Below are positions 17,313 to 24,915 of a DNA stretch of 64,000 bases, in pieces. Origin of the DNA: Achromobacter deleyi. GTDB lineage: Bacteria > Pseudomonadota > Gammaproteobacteria > Burkholderiales > Burkholderiaceae_B. The number at the start of each line of letters is the position of its first letter. Within the stretch, counting starts at the first letter, position 1. The translations under genes and the position numbers were made by a program. Where the stretch lies: NCBI RefSeq assembly GCF_902859705.1, contig NZ_CADIJO010000007.1:186001-250000 (forward strand), written 5' to 3'. The notes beneath the pieces are model-generated. The model did not search any database, was not told where the DNA came from, and worked only from the letters and a program-made list of their open reading frames with translations.

Positions 17313-18107
17313 TCAGGCGATGGTGCGCACCACGCCGCCATCGACGCGCAACGCGGCGCCGTTGGTGGCCGATGCCTGTTTCGAGCAGGCGTACACGACC
17401 ATGTTGGCGGCTTCTTCCACGGTGGCCAGGCGGCGCAGCAGCGAGCTGGGGCGGTGCTGGGCGATGAAGTCGCGTTCCATCTGGTCTTGCGACACGCCCT
17501 GTTCCTTGGCCATTTCGGCGAAGAAGTCGGCCACGCCTTCCGAACGCGTGGGGCCGGGCAGCACCGCGTTGACGGTGACGCCGGTGCCGGCGGTCAGTTC
17601 CGCCAGGCCGCGCGACACGGCCAGCAGCGCGGTCTTGCTGACGCCGTAGTGGATCATTTCAGTGGGAATGTGCAGGGCCGATTCGCTGGAAATGAAGACA
17701 ATGCGGCCCCAGTTGGCGGCCAGCATGCGCGGCAGGTAGTAGCGCGACAGGCGCACGCCGCTCATGACGTTGGTGTCCAGCATGGTCTGCCAGTCGTCGT
17801 CGGTGATTTCCGTGAACGACTTGGGCTCGAAGAAGCCGGCGTTGTTGACCAGGATGTCGATGTCAGGATGCGCGGCGCAGATCGAGGCGGCGCCGTCGGC
17901 GGTGGCGATGTCGGCCTGCACGGTGCTGACCTGCGCACCGGGATATTGGCGCGCGATGGCGTCGGCGGCCTGCTTGAGCTTGTCGGCGTTGCGGCCATGC
18001 AGCACGACTTGCGCACCGGCCTCGGCCAGGCCCTGGGCGATGGCCAGGCCGATGCCGCCGGACGATCCGGTGACCAGGGCCTTCTTGCCGTTCAGTTCGA
18101 TTTTCAT
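17313..18107 (-). CDS. Short-chain dehydrogenase/reductase
   Basis: A 264-residue classical SDR. The cofactor motif is TGSSGGIGLAIAQG near residue 14, with NNAGFF at about 88 and the catalytic Ser in ISSESA. The YGVSK motif supplies Tyr and Lys near residues 155-159. The product oxidises or reduces a hydroxyl/keto substrate that cannot be told from sequence. A site GGAG six bases before the ATG at 18107 sets the start. First gene of a two-gene operon with the quinone-reductase-like gene and divergent from a LysR gene, which probably regulates both. Confidence 0.85.
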   Translation of the reverse strand: MKIELNGKKALVTGSSGGIGLAIAQGLAEAGAQVVLHGRNADKLKQAADAIARQYPGAQVSTVQADIATADGAASICAAHPDIDILVNNAGFFEPKSFTEITDDDWQTMLDTNVMSGVRLSRYYLPRMLAANWGRIVFISSESALHIPTEMIHYGVSKTALLAVSRGLAELTAGTGVTVNAVLPGPTRSEGVADFFAEMAKEQGVSQDQMERDFIAQHRPSSLLRRLATVEEAANMVVYACSKQASATNGAALRVDGGVVRTIA

Positions 18108-18189
18108 GGGGGACTCCATTGCAGGTTCGGGGGTGTGGCCATGATTACCTGTCCGCGGACAATGAAAAACCGGCTAGCATCGGACTCAG

Positions 18190-18208
18190 TTTCAATAATT
18201 TTTTGAAA
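18190..18208. promoter_or_regulatory. Candidate LysR binding site
   Basis: The inverted repeat TTTCAA-N7-TTGAAA is AT-rich, unlike its surroundings, and lies 12 bases before the LysR start codon at 18220 and about 80 bases upstream of the divergent SDR gene. This is the expected place for an autoregulating LysR protein. Confidence 0.5.
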
Positions 18209-18219
18209 ATGAGCCCATC

Positions 18220-19137
18220 ATGCTTCGGTTTGAAGACCTGCGGATCTTTGTCGCGGCGGCGGATCACGGCAGTTTTTCGGCGGCGGCGCGCGAGCTGGAC
18301 TTGACGCCCGCGGTCGCCAGCGCGGCGCTCAAGCGGCTGGAACTGACGCTGGAAACACGGCTGTTCGTGCGGTCCACCCGCAGCCTGCGCCTGACCAGCG
18401 ACGGCGAGCGCTACCTGGAATATGCCCGCGCCGCGCTGTCGACGTTGCAGGCGGGTCAGAATGCGCTGGCACGTGACAAGACGGCGATTTCGGGCACCTT
18501 GTCGGTGTCGATTCCGTCGGACCTGGGCCGCAATGTGCTGCTGCCCTGGCTGGACGAATTCCAGCTGCGCCATCCGCGCGTGAGCTTCCAGGTGCGCATC
18601 AGCGACCGGTTGGCCGACCTGTACCGGCAGCCGGTCGATATTGCCCTGCGCTACGGCACGCCCAACGACTCCAGCCTGGTGGCGCTGCCGCTGGGCGAGC
18701 ACAACCGCCGCGTGGTGTGCGCATCGCCCGCCTATTTCGCGCGCCATGGCATGCCGCAGGCGCCTGCCGACCTGCGCCGCCACAACTGCCTGTGCTTTGT
18801 GCTGGGCGAATCGCTGCACGACCGCTGGACGTTCGAGCGCGGCGGCGCCAGCCAGGTAGTGCCGGTCAAGGGTGACCGCGTTGGCGACGACGGCGACCTG
18901 GTGCGGCGCTGGGCGTTGGCCGGACACGGCGTGGCCTACAAGTCGCGCTACGACGTGCTGGGCGACCTGCGCGCCGGCCGGCTGGTCGAAGCGCTGCCTG
19001 ACTATGCCAGCGAGCCGTCGCCGCTGTACCTCTTGTGCGTGCACCGCATGCTGCTGTCGCCGACGGTCAAGCGCCTGCGCGAATTTCTGCAGGCGCGCTT
19101 GCGCGACTTTGAAGCGGGCGTCGACACGGGGCAGTGA
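18220..19137 (+). CDS. LysR-family regulator of the SDR/MDR pair
   Basis: A 305-residue LysR regulator of the CrgA-like type that often controls oxidoreductase or drug-response genes. The helix-turn-helix occupies about residues 4-62 (SFSAAARELDLTPAVASAALKRLE). The effector domain contains GTLSVSIPSDLGRNVLLPWLDEF and the typical VDIALRYGTPNDSSLVALPL. It is divergent from the SDR and quinone-reductase-like genes, with an inverted repeat in the gap. The target is inferred from position. Confidence 0.87.
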   Translation: MLRFEDLRIFVAAADHGSFSAAARELDLTPAVASAALKRLELTLETRLFVRSTRSLRLTSDGERYLEYARAALSTLQAGQNALARDKTAISGTLSVSIPSDLGRNVLLPWLDEFQLRHPRVSFQVRISDRLADLYRQPVDIALRYGTPNDSSLVALPLGEHNRRVVCASPAYFARHGMPQAPADLRRHNCLCFVLGESLHDRWTFERGGASQVVPVKGDRVGDDGDLVRRWALAGHGVAYKSRYDVLGDLRAGRLVEALPDYASEPSPLYLLCVHRMLLSPTVKRLREFLQARLRDFEAGVDTGQ

Positions 19138-19174
19138 AGTCGCGGCAGGCGGCGCCCGGCCCCGCGGCCCTGCA

Positions 19175-19681
19175 TCAACGATGCGCGGCCGCTCGTGCAT
19201 TGGCCGCCCGGGTGCGCGCCGCTTTCTTGGCAGCGGCCGACCGGCCCGCTGCGCCCTTGGTGGCCGCCGCCTTCTTTGCCGCCGCCGAGCGGTCCGCGGC
19301 CGTACGCGACGCCGCCGCCTTGCTGGCATGGCGCGACAACGCGGCCTTGGAGGCCGGCTTGGTGCTTTCCTGCTTCAGGGCGCGGGTCGTGGCGCGGGCG
19401 CGCGTGGCGGACTTGGCGTGGCCGTCGTGGGCAGCCTGGCGGTCTTGTTCCGCCTTGCGTTGGGTGGCGGCGCTGGCCTTCTTGGGGGCGGGCAGGTCGA
19501 CGCCGGCGCGGCGCGCCTGCGACAGGCCGATGGCGATGGCCTGCTTGGTCGAGCGCACGCCGTGCTTGCCTTTGCGGACGCGGTCGATTTCGTCGCGGAC
19601 GAATTCGCCGGCCTGGGTGGATGCCGATTTGCCTTGCTGCTTGTCGCGCGTGGCGCGTTGCAGGGTTTTTCGTTCTGGCAT
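19175..19681 (-). CDS. DUF6496-type protein with histone H1-like tail
   Basis: A 168-residue, highly basic protein. The N-terminal 50 residues (STQAGEFVRDEIDRVRKGKHGVRSTKQAIAIGLSQARRAG) resemble the DUF6496 family of short proteins. The remaining 110 residues are Ala/Lys/Arg repeats such as SAAAKKAA that resemble bacterial histone H1-like tails. DNA or RNA binding and nucleoid compaction are plausible. An ideal ribosome site AAGGAGGT precedes the ATG by six bases, implying high expression. It is convergent with the LysR gene at 19137. Confidence 0.75.
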   Translation of the reverse strand: MPERKTLQRATRDKQQGKSASTQAGEFVRDEIDRVRKGKHGVRSTKQAIAIGLSQARRAGVDLPAPKKASAATQRKAEQDRQAAHDGHAKSATRARATTRALKQESTKPASKAALSRHASKAAASRTAADRSAAAKKAAATKGAAGRSAAAKKAARTRAANARAAAHR

Positions 19682-19876
19682 GACGAGACCTCCTTGCTAG
19701 CGGTTGCGAAAAGCGAGTGGCGGGTCGCGACCGAGGCCGCGGACGTCGGAACTCGTAACACCACTCTAGCGCCCAGCGGGTATCCTGGGTGTTCGAATGG
19801 ATTGCCGGTCGTAAGCGCCGGAACCCCGCGCGCTGCCGACGATTCGCGACTCACCCTTCTACACCGGAGACGAGCT

Positions 19877-20095
19877 ATGTCGAACCATGTCTACAAGCAG
19901 ATCGAATTGGTGGGGTCTTCCACCAAGTCCACCGACGACGCCATCACCCAGGCCATCGCCCGCGCATCCGAAACCCTGCGCAACCTGGATTGGTTCGAAG
20001 TCACCGAGGTGCGTGGCCACATCAAGGACGGCAAGGTGGCGCACTGGCAGGTCGGGTTGAAGATCGGCATGCGCCTGGAAGGCAACGAAGGCTGA
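19877..20095 (+). CDS. Dodecin, flavin storage protein
   Basis: A 72-residue dodecin. These small beta-alpha-beta-beta proteins form hollow dodecamers that bind riboflavin or FMN pairs. The family pattern is clear: VYKQIELVGSSTKSTDDAI, the aromatic NLDWFEVTEVRG segment with the flavin-stacking tryptophan, and VAHWQVGLKIGMRLE at the end. GGAGA precedes the ATG at 19877. A non-coding repeat block begins directly downstream, and an FMN reductase gene lies on the other side of it. Confidence 0.92.
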   Translation: MSNHVYKQIELVGSSTKSTDDAITQAIARASETLRNLDWFEVTEVRGHIKDGKVAHWQVGLKIGMRLEGNEG

Positions 20096-20194
20096 CGATC
20101 GCGCCGCGGGCGGGGCGCTGCGCCGCAGGCCACGCCCGCGCCGATGCCGCAGCGGGGTTGCAGTTGCCAACCGTCTGCTTCTTTTTTGAGCGCC

Positions 20195-20276
20195 CCTTCC
20201 AAGTGATTGTCGGATAAGGAATTTTTCAGCTTGTCATGCGGCTGTTCATAGGTTTGTCCACATTCGATGGGGACAA
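20195..20276 (+). repeat. Long repeat copy A
   Basis: First of four 82-base copies. It contains AAGGAATTTTT at 20216, a CTGTTCATA half-site at 20242, TTGTCCACA at 20254-20262 and the inverted GGGGACAA at 20269-20276. All four copies keep these elements at identical offsets. Confidence 0.7.
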
Positions 20277-20357
20277 ACTGGCGCCGCATCGGGCTACCGT
20301 CGGGAAGCCGACCCAACGCCTCGAACCTGGCCCAGCCCTGAGCGTTTATTGCCCGCC

Positions 20358-20439
20358 CCTCGCAAGGTCTTGCTGGCAAAGGAATTTTTGCGTCTGCCCG
20401 CAGGCTGTCCTCAGCCTTATCCACATTTCCCGGGGACAA
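20358..20439 (+). repeat. Long repeat copy B, with perfect DnaA box
   Basis: Second copy. AAGGAATTTTT is at 20379, CTGTCCTCA at 20405, the exact DnaA consensus TTATCCACA at 20417-20425 and GGGGACAA at 20432-20439. Copies A and B also share a few matching bases beyond the 3' end. Confidence 0.75.
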
Positions 20440-20481
20440 CATGGTGCCATCCCCTGCCCATTTGGGCCTTTCTTGACCACC

Positions 20482-20563
20482 CCTTGCAGGTCATTGATGC
20501 ACAAGGGAAATATGTACCTGCCCTCAGTCTGTCCTCATGCTTGTCCACAGAATGCTGGGACAA
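20482..20563 (+). repeat. Long repeat copy C
   Basis: Third copy. AAGGGAAATAT is at 20503, CTGTCCTCA at 20529, TTGTCCACA at 20541-20549 and TGGGACAA at 20556-20563. TTGACC eight bases before the copy matches a similar hexamer before copy D. Confidence 0.7.
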
Positions 20564-20683
20564 ATGCACAACCGCGGCTTGATGTGCCGCGGGAACGCCT
20601 GAAGAGGCCGTATTCATCCCCACGGCGGTGGATAAGTGGCCCAAAAATCCGCCAAATGGACGATTGCGCAATGTTTGACCGGC

Positions 20684-20765
20684 TGTCGCAAGTGCTTGGC
20701 GCCACACGGTTTTTCGAGACTGCCCCACACCTGTCCTCAAGCTTCTCCACAGTTCAGGGGGATAA
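20684..20765 (+). repeat. Long repeat copy D
   Basis: Fourth and most diverged copy in its 5' half. CTGTCCTCA is at 20731, TTCTCCACA at 20743-20751 and GGGGATAA at 20758-20765. The 3' end lies just before the terminator of the opposite-strand FMN reductase gene. Confidence 0.65.
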
Positions 20766-20774
20766 GCCGCGCGC

Positions 20775-20806
20775 ATAAAAAAGCCCCCCGACGTATCGGG
20801 GGGCTT
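20775..20806 (-). terminator. Intrinsic terminator of the FMN reductase gene
   Basis: On the minus strand an 11-bp stem (AAGCCCCCCGA with TCGGGGGGCTT) and tetraloop is followed by a T run. It lies about 70 bases beyond the reductase stop codon. Confidence 0.85.
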
Positions 20807-20875
20807 GATCGCCCGGAGGTAAGCGGGCGATCGGTGCCGGGCGGGGAGGCGCCCCGGACCCGGCCACGGCGGCGA

Positions 20876-21430
20876 TCAGGCGTTGAACTTCTTGACCCAG
20901 TCAACGTAGCGGTCGATCCAGCCTTGCAGGAATTTGCGCGTGCCTTCGTTGGTGATGTTGTATTGGTCGTCGACCAGGCCATCGGTGTACTGCAGGAAGA
21001 CTTCCGGCGTGGTTAGGGCGACGGCGCCTTCGGCAGCCAGGATATTGCGCAGGTGCTGCTGCATGAGCGCGGTGCCGGCGGCGCTGGGCGAGGTGCCCAG
21101 GATGCCCACGGCCTTGCCGGCCCAGGAGTTCTGGCCCCACGGGCGGGTGCCCCAGTCGATGGCGTTCTTGATGGCGGCGGGCACCGAGCGGTTGTGCTCG
21201 GGGGACACGAACAGGATGCCCTGGGCGTCCAGGATCTGCTGCTTGAGCTTGGCGGCGGGGGCGGGCAGGTTGTTCTCGTTGTCCTGGTTGTACAGCGGCA
21301 CATCGCCCAGGCTGACGTAGTCGAACTTGAAGTCCGCGGGTACCAGTTTTTCCAGCGCACGGGCCAGGCGCAGGTTGATCGACGCGGCGCGCAGGCTGCC
21401 GACGAAGACAGCGATCTTGTAGGTGCTCAT
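20876..21430 (-). CDS. NAD(P)H-dependent FMN reductase
   Basis: A 184-residue flavodoxin-like reductase of the ChrR/YieF group, which reduces FMN, quinones or chromate using NAD(P)H. The FMN phosphate loop is FVGSLRAASINLRLARAL (about residues 9-26) and the second signature is SPEHNRSVPAAIKNAIDWGTRP (about 76-97). GILGTSPSAAGTAL supplies the isoalloxazine contact region. It is separated from the dodecin gene only by the repeat block, so both neighbours of that block are flavin proteins. A terminator follows. Confidence 0.88.
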   Translation of the reverse strand: MSTYKIAVFVGSLRAASINLRLARALEKLVPADFKFDYVSLGDVPLYNQDNENNLPAPAAKLKQQILDAQGILFVSPEHNRSVPAAIKNAIDWGTRPWGQNSWAGKAVGILGTSPSAAGTALMQQHLRNILAAEGAVALTTPEVFLQYTDGLVDDQYNITNEGTRKFLQGWIDRYVDWVKKFNA

Positions 21431-21551
21431 GGGGCAGGTGCTCCAGGGGACTAGGGAAAGTCCAGTGTAGACCTGTCCTCATGACGGCTCAATGCCAGCC
21501 GGCCAATAAGGTTATGGCGCGGCTTGATGCAGGTCAGGCCCTGCGGCCGGC

Positions 21552-21929
21552 TCATCCCGCCATCAGGCTGACATGCGCCGACACCACGCGCCAGCCATCG
21601 GGCGTGCGCATCCAGGTCTGGCTCTGGCGGCCGATGCGGTCGCTGCCGTCGCGCTGGAATTCGAGGTTGGCGGTGGCGAAATCGCGGCCATAGGTGGTGA
21701 TCGCCGTGCGCAGCACGCGGCGCGCCAGCCCCTGGGGCGAGCGGCCCGCGCGAAAGGCGCGGATGGCGTCGTAGCCGTAGAGATTTTCCCCGGCGCCATA
21801 GCGCAGGGTGTGGGGGCTGTTCCAGAACAGCTCGTCCAGTACCTCGACCTGGTTGTTGACCAGGGCGGTTTCATAGCGGGCGAAGGCAGCGGTGACCTCG
21901 GCGACGACGTCGGGCAGATTGATGTCCAT
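21552..21929 (-). CDS. hpxZ: HpxZ / AtzH-like protein (DUF3225)
   Basis: A 125-residue SnoaL/NTF2-like cone-fold protein of the DUF3225 group. Members include HpxZ of oxalurate/oxamate catabolism and AtzH, which cleaves 1,3-dicarboxyurea in cyanuric acid breakdown. Visible family parts are [50 protein letters not shown] and [31 protein letters not shown]. Its usual partners AtzE and AtzG are encoded at 23485-25094 on the same strand, with a GntR gene and an opposite-strand gene in between. Two inverted repeats with the pattern CACC-N5-GGTG lie just upstream. Confidence 0.82.
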   Translation of the reverse strand: MDINLPDVVAEVTAAFARYETALVNNQVEVLDELFWNSPHTLRYGAGENLYGYDAIRAFRAGRSPQGLARRVLRTAITTYGRDFATANLEFQRDGSDRIGRQSQTWMRTPDGWRVVSAHVSLMAG

Positions 21930-21949
21930 CGAATTCCTGGTTGTTCATG

Positions 21950-21991
21950 CACCGTTGTGGTGCGTTATTTAGGGTAATCACCAATATGGTG
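21950..21991. promoter_or_regulatory. Tandem inverted repeats upstream of hpxZ
   Basis: CACC-GTTGT-GGTG (21950-21962) and CACC-AATAT-GGTG (21979-21991) share the same 4-5-4 pattern with centres 29 bases apart. They lie 21-62 bases before the hpxZ start on the minus strand. A further perfect repeat TTGCG-GTG-CGCAA follows at 21996-22008. These look like operator sites for an unknown regulator. Confidence 0.5.
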
Positions 21992-22066
21992 TCTGTTGCG
22001 GTGCGCAAATTTTGCGGCGGTCGTCAATATCGCCCTTGCTGCGGGGGGAATGCTGCACCGCAAGGC

Positions 22067-22082
22067 TGGCACGCGGCTTGCT
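22067..22082 (+). promoter_or_regulatory. Sigma-54 type -24/-12 promoter
   Basis: TGGCACGCGGCTTGCT matches the RpoN consensus TGGCACG-N4-TTGCW at every conserved base. GG (22068-22069) and GC (22080-22081) have the required ten-base separation. The start codon of the plus-strand gene follows at 22131, giving a leader of roughly 40 bases. Confidence 0.65.
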
Positions 22083-22130
22083 AGGGTAAACACTGCATAA
22101 CACGCTGTACGCTGCCCCAGGAGTTCCGCC

Positions 22131-22673
22131 ATGTCCAGTTCCGCAGTTTCCGCCCCGGTCACCATGCTGGTCACCCGTCACATCACGCCCGAACGCTACG
22201 GCGATTTCCTGTCCTGGATGCGCCAGGGCGAAATCCTGGCCGCGGGCTTTCCCGGCTTTCTCGGGTCGGGCGTGCTGCAACCGCCCGAAGGCGGCGACCA
22301 GTACCAGATCGTGCTGCGTTTCAACGACGAGGCCAGCCTGACGCGCTGGGAAAAATCGCTGCCGCGCCGCATGTGGCTGGAACGCGGCGCCAACCTGGTA
22401 CGCGCCAGCCATGCGCGCCGTGTCAGCGGCATGGACGCGTGGTTCGGCACGCAAAGCAGCAGCACGCCGCCGCGTTGGAAGCAGGCGGTCAGCATCTGGC
22501 TGGCGTATTTTCCAGTGCTGCTGGCGTTCTCGTTGCTGGTCAGCGAACACCTCACGGTGCTGCCGGTGTTCTGGCGTGCGCTGATCACCAGCGTCGCCCT
22601 GACGCCGGTAATGGTGTACGTGTGCATCCCGTTCGTCACGCGCCGGCTGGACCGCTGGTTGCGGCCGCGCTGA
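22131..22673 (+). CDS. Membrane-anchored antibiotic biosynthesis monooxygenase-like protein
   Basis: A 180-residue protein with an N-terminal dimeric alpha-beta barrel (ABM-like, about residues 8-100: VTMLVTRHITPERYGDFLSWMRQGE, FPGFLGSGVLQPPEGGDQYQIVLRFND). Two transmembrane helices follow (about 120-140 and 150-172). The barrel would lie in the cytoplasm. Such proteins may oxidise aromatic or quinone compounds without metal or may act as sensors. AGGAG lies before the ATG. The gene has its own sigma-54-like promoter and interrupts an otherwise minus-strand region between the GntR and hpxZ genes, which suggests insertion or independent regulation. Confidence 0.75.
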   Translation: MSSSAVSAPVTMLVTRHITPERYGDFLSWMRQGEILAAGFPGFLGSGVLQPPEGGDQYQIVLRFNDEASLTRWEKSLPRRMWLERGANLVRASHARRVSGMDAWFGTQSSSTPPRWKQAVSIWLAYFPVLLAFSLLVSEHLTVLPVFWRALITSVALTPVMVYVCIPFVTRRLDRWLRPR

Positions 22674-22743
22674 ACGACACGGTGCCGCGGGCGGCGGGCG
22701 CAGGCCCGCTCGCTGCGCGGGGTCGGTTGCCATGCCGCCGCGC

Positions 22744-23451
22744 CTAGGCCGCCTGCGCGCGGCGCGTGGCGTACATGCGATGCAGCGTGATCTTGCGCAC
22801 GGCGGCCTGGCTGTCGCCGATATGCGCTTGCAGCAGCGCGGTCGCCTGCCCGGCATCGCGCTGCAGGATGGCGGTCAGGATGGCGCCGTGTTCGGCGTAG
22901 GTGCGGGCGATGCGTTCGGGCTGGGTGAAATCCAGTTGCCGCACGATGCGGATGCGCTCGGTGGCCGCGCGGTGCACCCGCGCGATTTCGGGGTTGCCGG
23001 CCGCGGCGACCAGGTCCATGTGAAAGCGCTCGTCCAGGTTGGCCAACCAATCGCCATCGTGGGAATAGTCTTCGGCATCCACCAGCCAGGTGTCCAGCAG
23101 CGGTTGCAGCGCGCGCAGCGGATCGGGAATCTGGCCTGGTGCACACAGGGTGCGCACCGCCGCCGTTTCCAGCACGCAGCGCAGTTCATAGAAGTGGTCC
23201 AGCGTATCGAAGTCCAGCGGCTTGACCAGCCAGCCGTTGCGCTGGCGTACCTCCAGGTAGCCCTCGCGTTCCAGGCGGAACAGGGCCTCGCGCACCGGCG
23301 TGCGGCTGACGCGCAGGCGGTCGGCGATTTCGGTTTCGGTGAAGCGGTCGCCGGGCGCCAGCCGGAAATCCAGGATGTCGCGCTTGAGCGTGCCGTAGGC
23401 GGCATCAGCCAGGTTGCGGGGCGTATCGAGGACGGCGAAGGGGGAGTCCAT
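22744..23451 (-). CDS. GntR-family (FCD) regulator of the amidase/ABC operon
   Basis: A 235-residue GntR regulator of the FadR/FCD class. The winged helix covers about residues 12-78 (TETEIADRLRVSRTPVREALFRLEREGYLEVR). The FCD domain follows with conserved metal or ligand residues in the ELR, DERFHMDLV and EHGAILTAIL segments. It is the last gene of the minus-strand run that begins with the ABC binding protein at 27841. A TTGT-N2-ACAA palindrome before that first gene fits the FCD class, so autoregulation of the whole operon is likely by inference. Confidence 0.87.
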   Translation of the reverse strand: MDSPFAVLDTPRNLADAAYGTLKRDILDFRLAPGDRFTETEIADRLRVSRTPVREALFRLEREGYLEVRQRNGWLVKPLDFDTLDHFYELRCVLETAAVRTLCAPGQIPDPLRALQPLLDTWLVDAEDYSHDGDWLANLDERFHMDLVAAAGNPEIARVHRAATERIRIVRQLDFTQPERIARTYAEHGAILTAILQRDAGQATALLQAHIGDSQAAVRKITLHRMYATRRAQAA

Positions 23452-23484
23452 GTCTGGGCCTGGGGTGACGGTCGATGGGCGGAT

Positions 23485-24915
23485 CTATGCCGCAGCCACT
23501 GAGGCGGCTGGGGTGGCGGCCACAGCGGCCGTGACGGTGCGTACGCCGGCTGCGTCGGCCTGCTCCAGCCGGTGCGCGGCCAGCAGGCAGTCGGCTTCGC
23601 GCCACGGCGCGCCGATCAATTGCACGCCCAACGGCAGGTGCGCGTCGCGGCCGACGCCAGGCCAGGTCGGCGCGGCGCACACGGGCAAGCCCAGGCACGA
23701 GATCGGCTGGGTCAACAGGCCCATGCTGGCGCGCGCGGGCAACGTCCGGCCGGCCAGCGTCAGGCTGTCGGTGCCGATCACGGTGGCGGGCACGGGCGTG
23801 GCGGGGGCGATCAGCACGTCGTAATGGTCGAACAGCGCCAGCGCTTCGCGGTACACGCGCTGGCGGATGCGTTGCGCCTGCTGCACCCAGGCGGCGGGCA
23901 CGAGGCTGCCGGCCACCAGGCGGGCGCGGGAATGCGGTTCGTAGTCGTCGTACTGCGTGGTGAGGCGGTGGCGATGCAGGGCGCCGCCTTCGGCCGCCGT
24001 GATGATGAAGGCCGCGGCGCGGGCCTGCTCGGCGCCGGCCAGTTCCACGGTATCGACGGCGCCCAGTGCGCGGGCGGCGATGTCGACGGCCAGGCGGGCC
24101 TCGGGGCCAGTCCAGTGGGCGAAGTAGCCGCCCAGCACGGCCACGCGCAGCGGCCGGTCCGACGCCAGCCCGGCCAGCGTCGGTTCCGCGGCGCGTTGCG
24201 CGCAGGCGTTGTCGTCGCGGTCGGGGCCTTGCAGCGCGTCGTAGGCAGCGGCCAGGCCTGCAGCATCGGCGGCAAAGGGCCCCAGGTGGTCCAGGCTGCC
24301 GACAAAGGGATAGGACCCGGTGCGAGCCAGGCGGCCGAAGGTGGGCTTCAGGCCGAACACCCCGCACAGCGACGCGGGCACGCGGATCGAGCCGTTGGTG
24401 TCCGACCCCAGCGTCAGCGGCACCAGGCCGCCGGCCACTGCGGCGGCGCTGCCGCCGGACGAGCCGCCCGCGATGCGGGTGACGTCGTGCGGATTGCGGC
24501 AGGCGCCGTAGTGGGTGTTTTCGGTGGTGAAGCCGTAGGCGTGCTCGTCCATGTTCAGCGCGCCCACCAGCACGGCGCCAGCGTCGCGCAGGCGCGTCAC
24601 CAGCGTGGCATCGCGCGAAGCGGGCGGGTTGCCGGCGTTGACGTGGCCGCCGGCCAGCGTGGTTTCGCCGGCAATGTCGAACAGGTTCTTGACGGCATAG
24701 GGCACGCCGGCCAGGGGCGGCAGGGGCTCGCCGCGTGCACGGCGGGCGTCGATGGCGGCGGCCTCGGTGCGGGCACGGGCCTCGACGACGGCCGTGAAGC
24801 CGTTGTACTGCGGATCGAGCTCGCGCACGCGGGCCAGCGTGGCCTGCAGCACGTCTGCCGCGCTGCGTTCGCCGCTGCGCACCTGCCGCGCAATTTCCAG
24901 GATGGCGCTGTTCAC
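23485..24915 (-). CDS. AtzE-family amidohydrolase (amidase signature)
   Basis: A 476-residue amidase-signature enzyme. The Ser-cisSer-Lys triad is visible: Lys in PYAVKNLFD (near residue 75), the glycine/serine-rich IAGGSSGGSAAAVAGG (near 150) and the nucleophile region LGSDTNGSIRVPASLCG (near 174). AtzE enzymes hydrolyse small carboxamides such as 1-carboxybiuret and require the AtzG subunit. The AtzG-like gene lies directly upstream with an ATGA overlap (24912-24915). With HpxZ nearby this resembles the hpxXYZ or atzGEH sets. The exact substrate, oxamate-like or carboxybiuret-like, is undecided. Confidence 0.88.
   Translation of the reverse strand: MNSAILEIARQVRSGERSAADVLQATLARVRELDPQYNGFTAVVEARARTEAAAIDARRARGEPLPPLAGVPYAVKNLFDIAGETTLAGGHVNAGNPPASRDATLVTRLRDAGAVLVGALNMDEHAYGFTTENTHYGACRNPHDVTRIAGGSSGGSAAAVAGGLVPLTLGSDTNGSIRVPASLCGVFGLKPTFGRLARTGSYPFVGSLDHLGPFAADAAGLAAAYDALQGPDRDDNACAQRAAEPTLAGLASDRPLRVAVLGGYFAHWTGPEARLAVDIAARALGAVDTVELAGAEQARAAAFIITAAEGGALHRHRLTTQYDDYEPHSRARLVAGSLVPAAWVQQAQRIRQRVYREALALFDHYDVLIAPATPVPATVIGTDSLTLAGRTLPARASMGLLTQPISCLGLPVCAAPTWPGVGRDAHLPLGVQLIGAPWREADCLLAAHRLEQADAAGVRTVTAAVAATPAASVAAA

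Larger units (their letters stand above)
20096..20875. other. 780-base non-coding block with four diverged long repeats
   Basis: No convincing gene lies between the dodecin stop and the FMN reductase terminator; the open frames here lack protein-like composition. The block holds four aligned repeats of at least 82 bases, each carrying a 9-mer close to the DnaA box TTATCCACA. There is also one extra reversed TTATCCACC at 20627-20635 and a CCGCGGC/GCCGCGG hairpin at 20572-20592. It may be a DnaA-binding or titration locus, a replication-related element or an array of small RNA genes. Confidence 0.7.

Noticed and set aside
20195-20765. CRISPR array
   Set aside because: The four repeats are long, diverged and irregularly spaced, and no cas genes are present.
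20236-20778. Plus-strand open frame of 180 codons in the repeat block
   Set aside because: Codons simply translate the non-coding repeats; no ribosome site and no protein-like pattern.
20096-20875. Main chromosomal origin oriC
   Set aside because: No dnaA, dnaN, gyrB, rpmH or parAB genes nearby and no clear AT-rich unwinding region.
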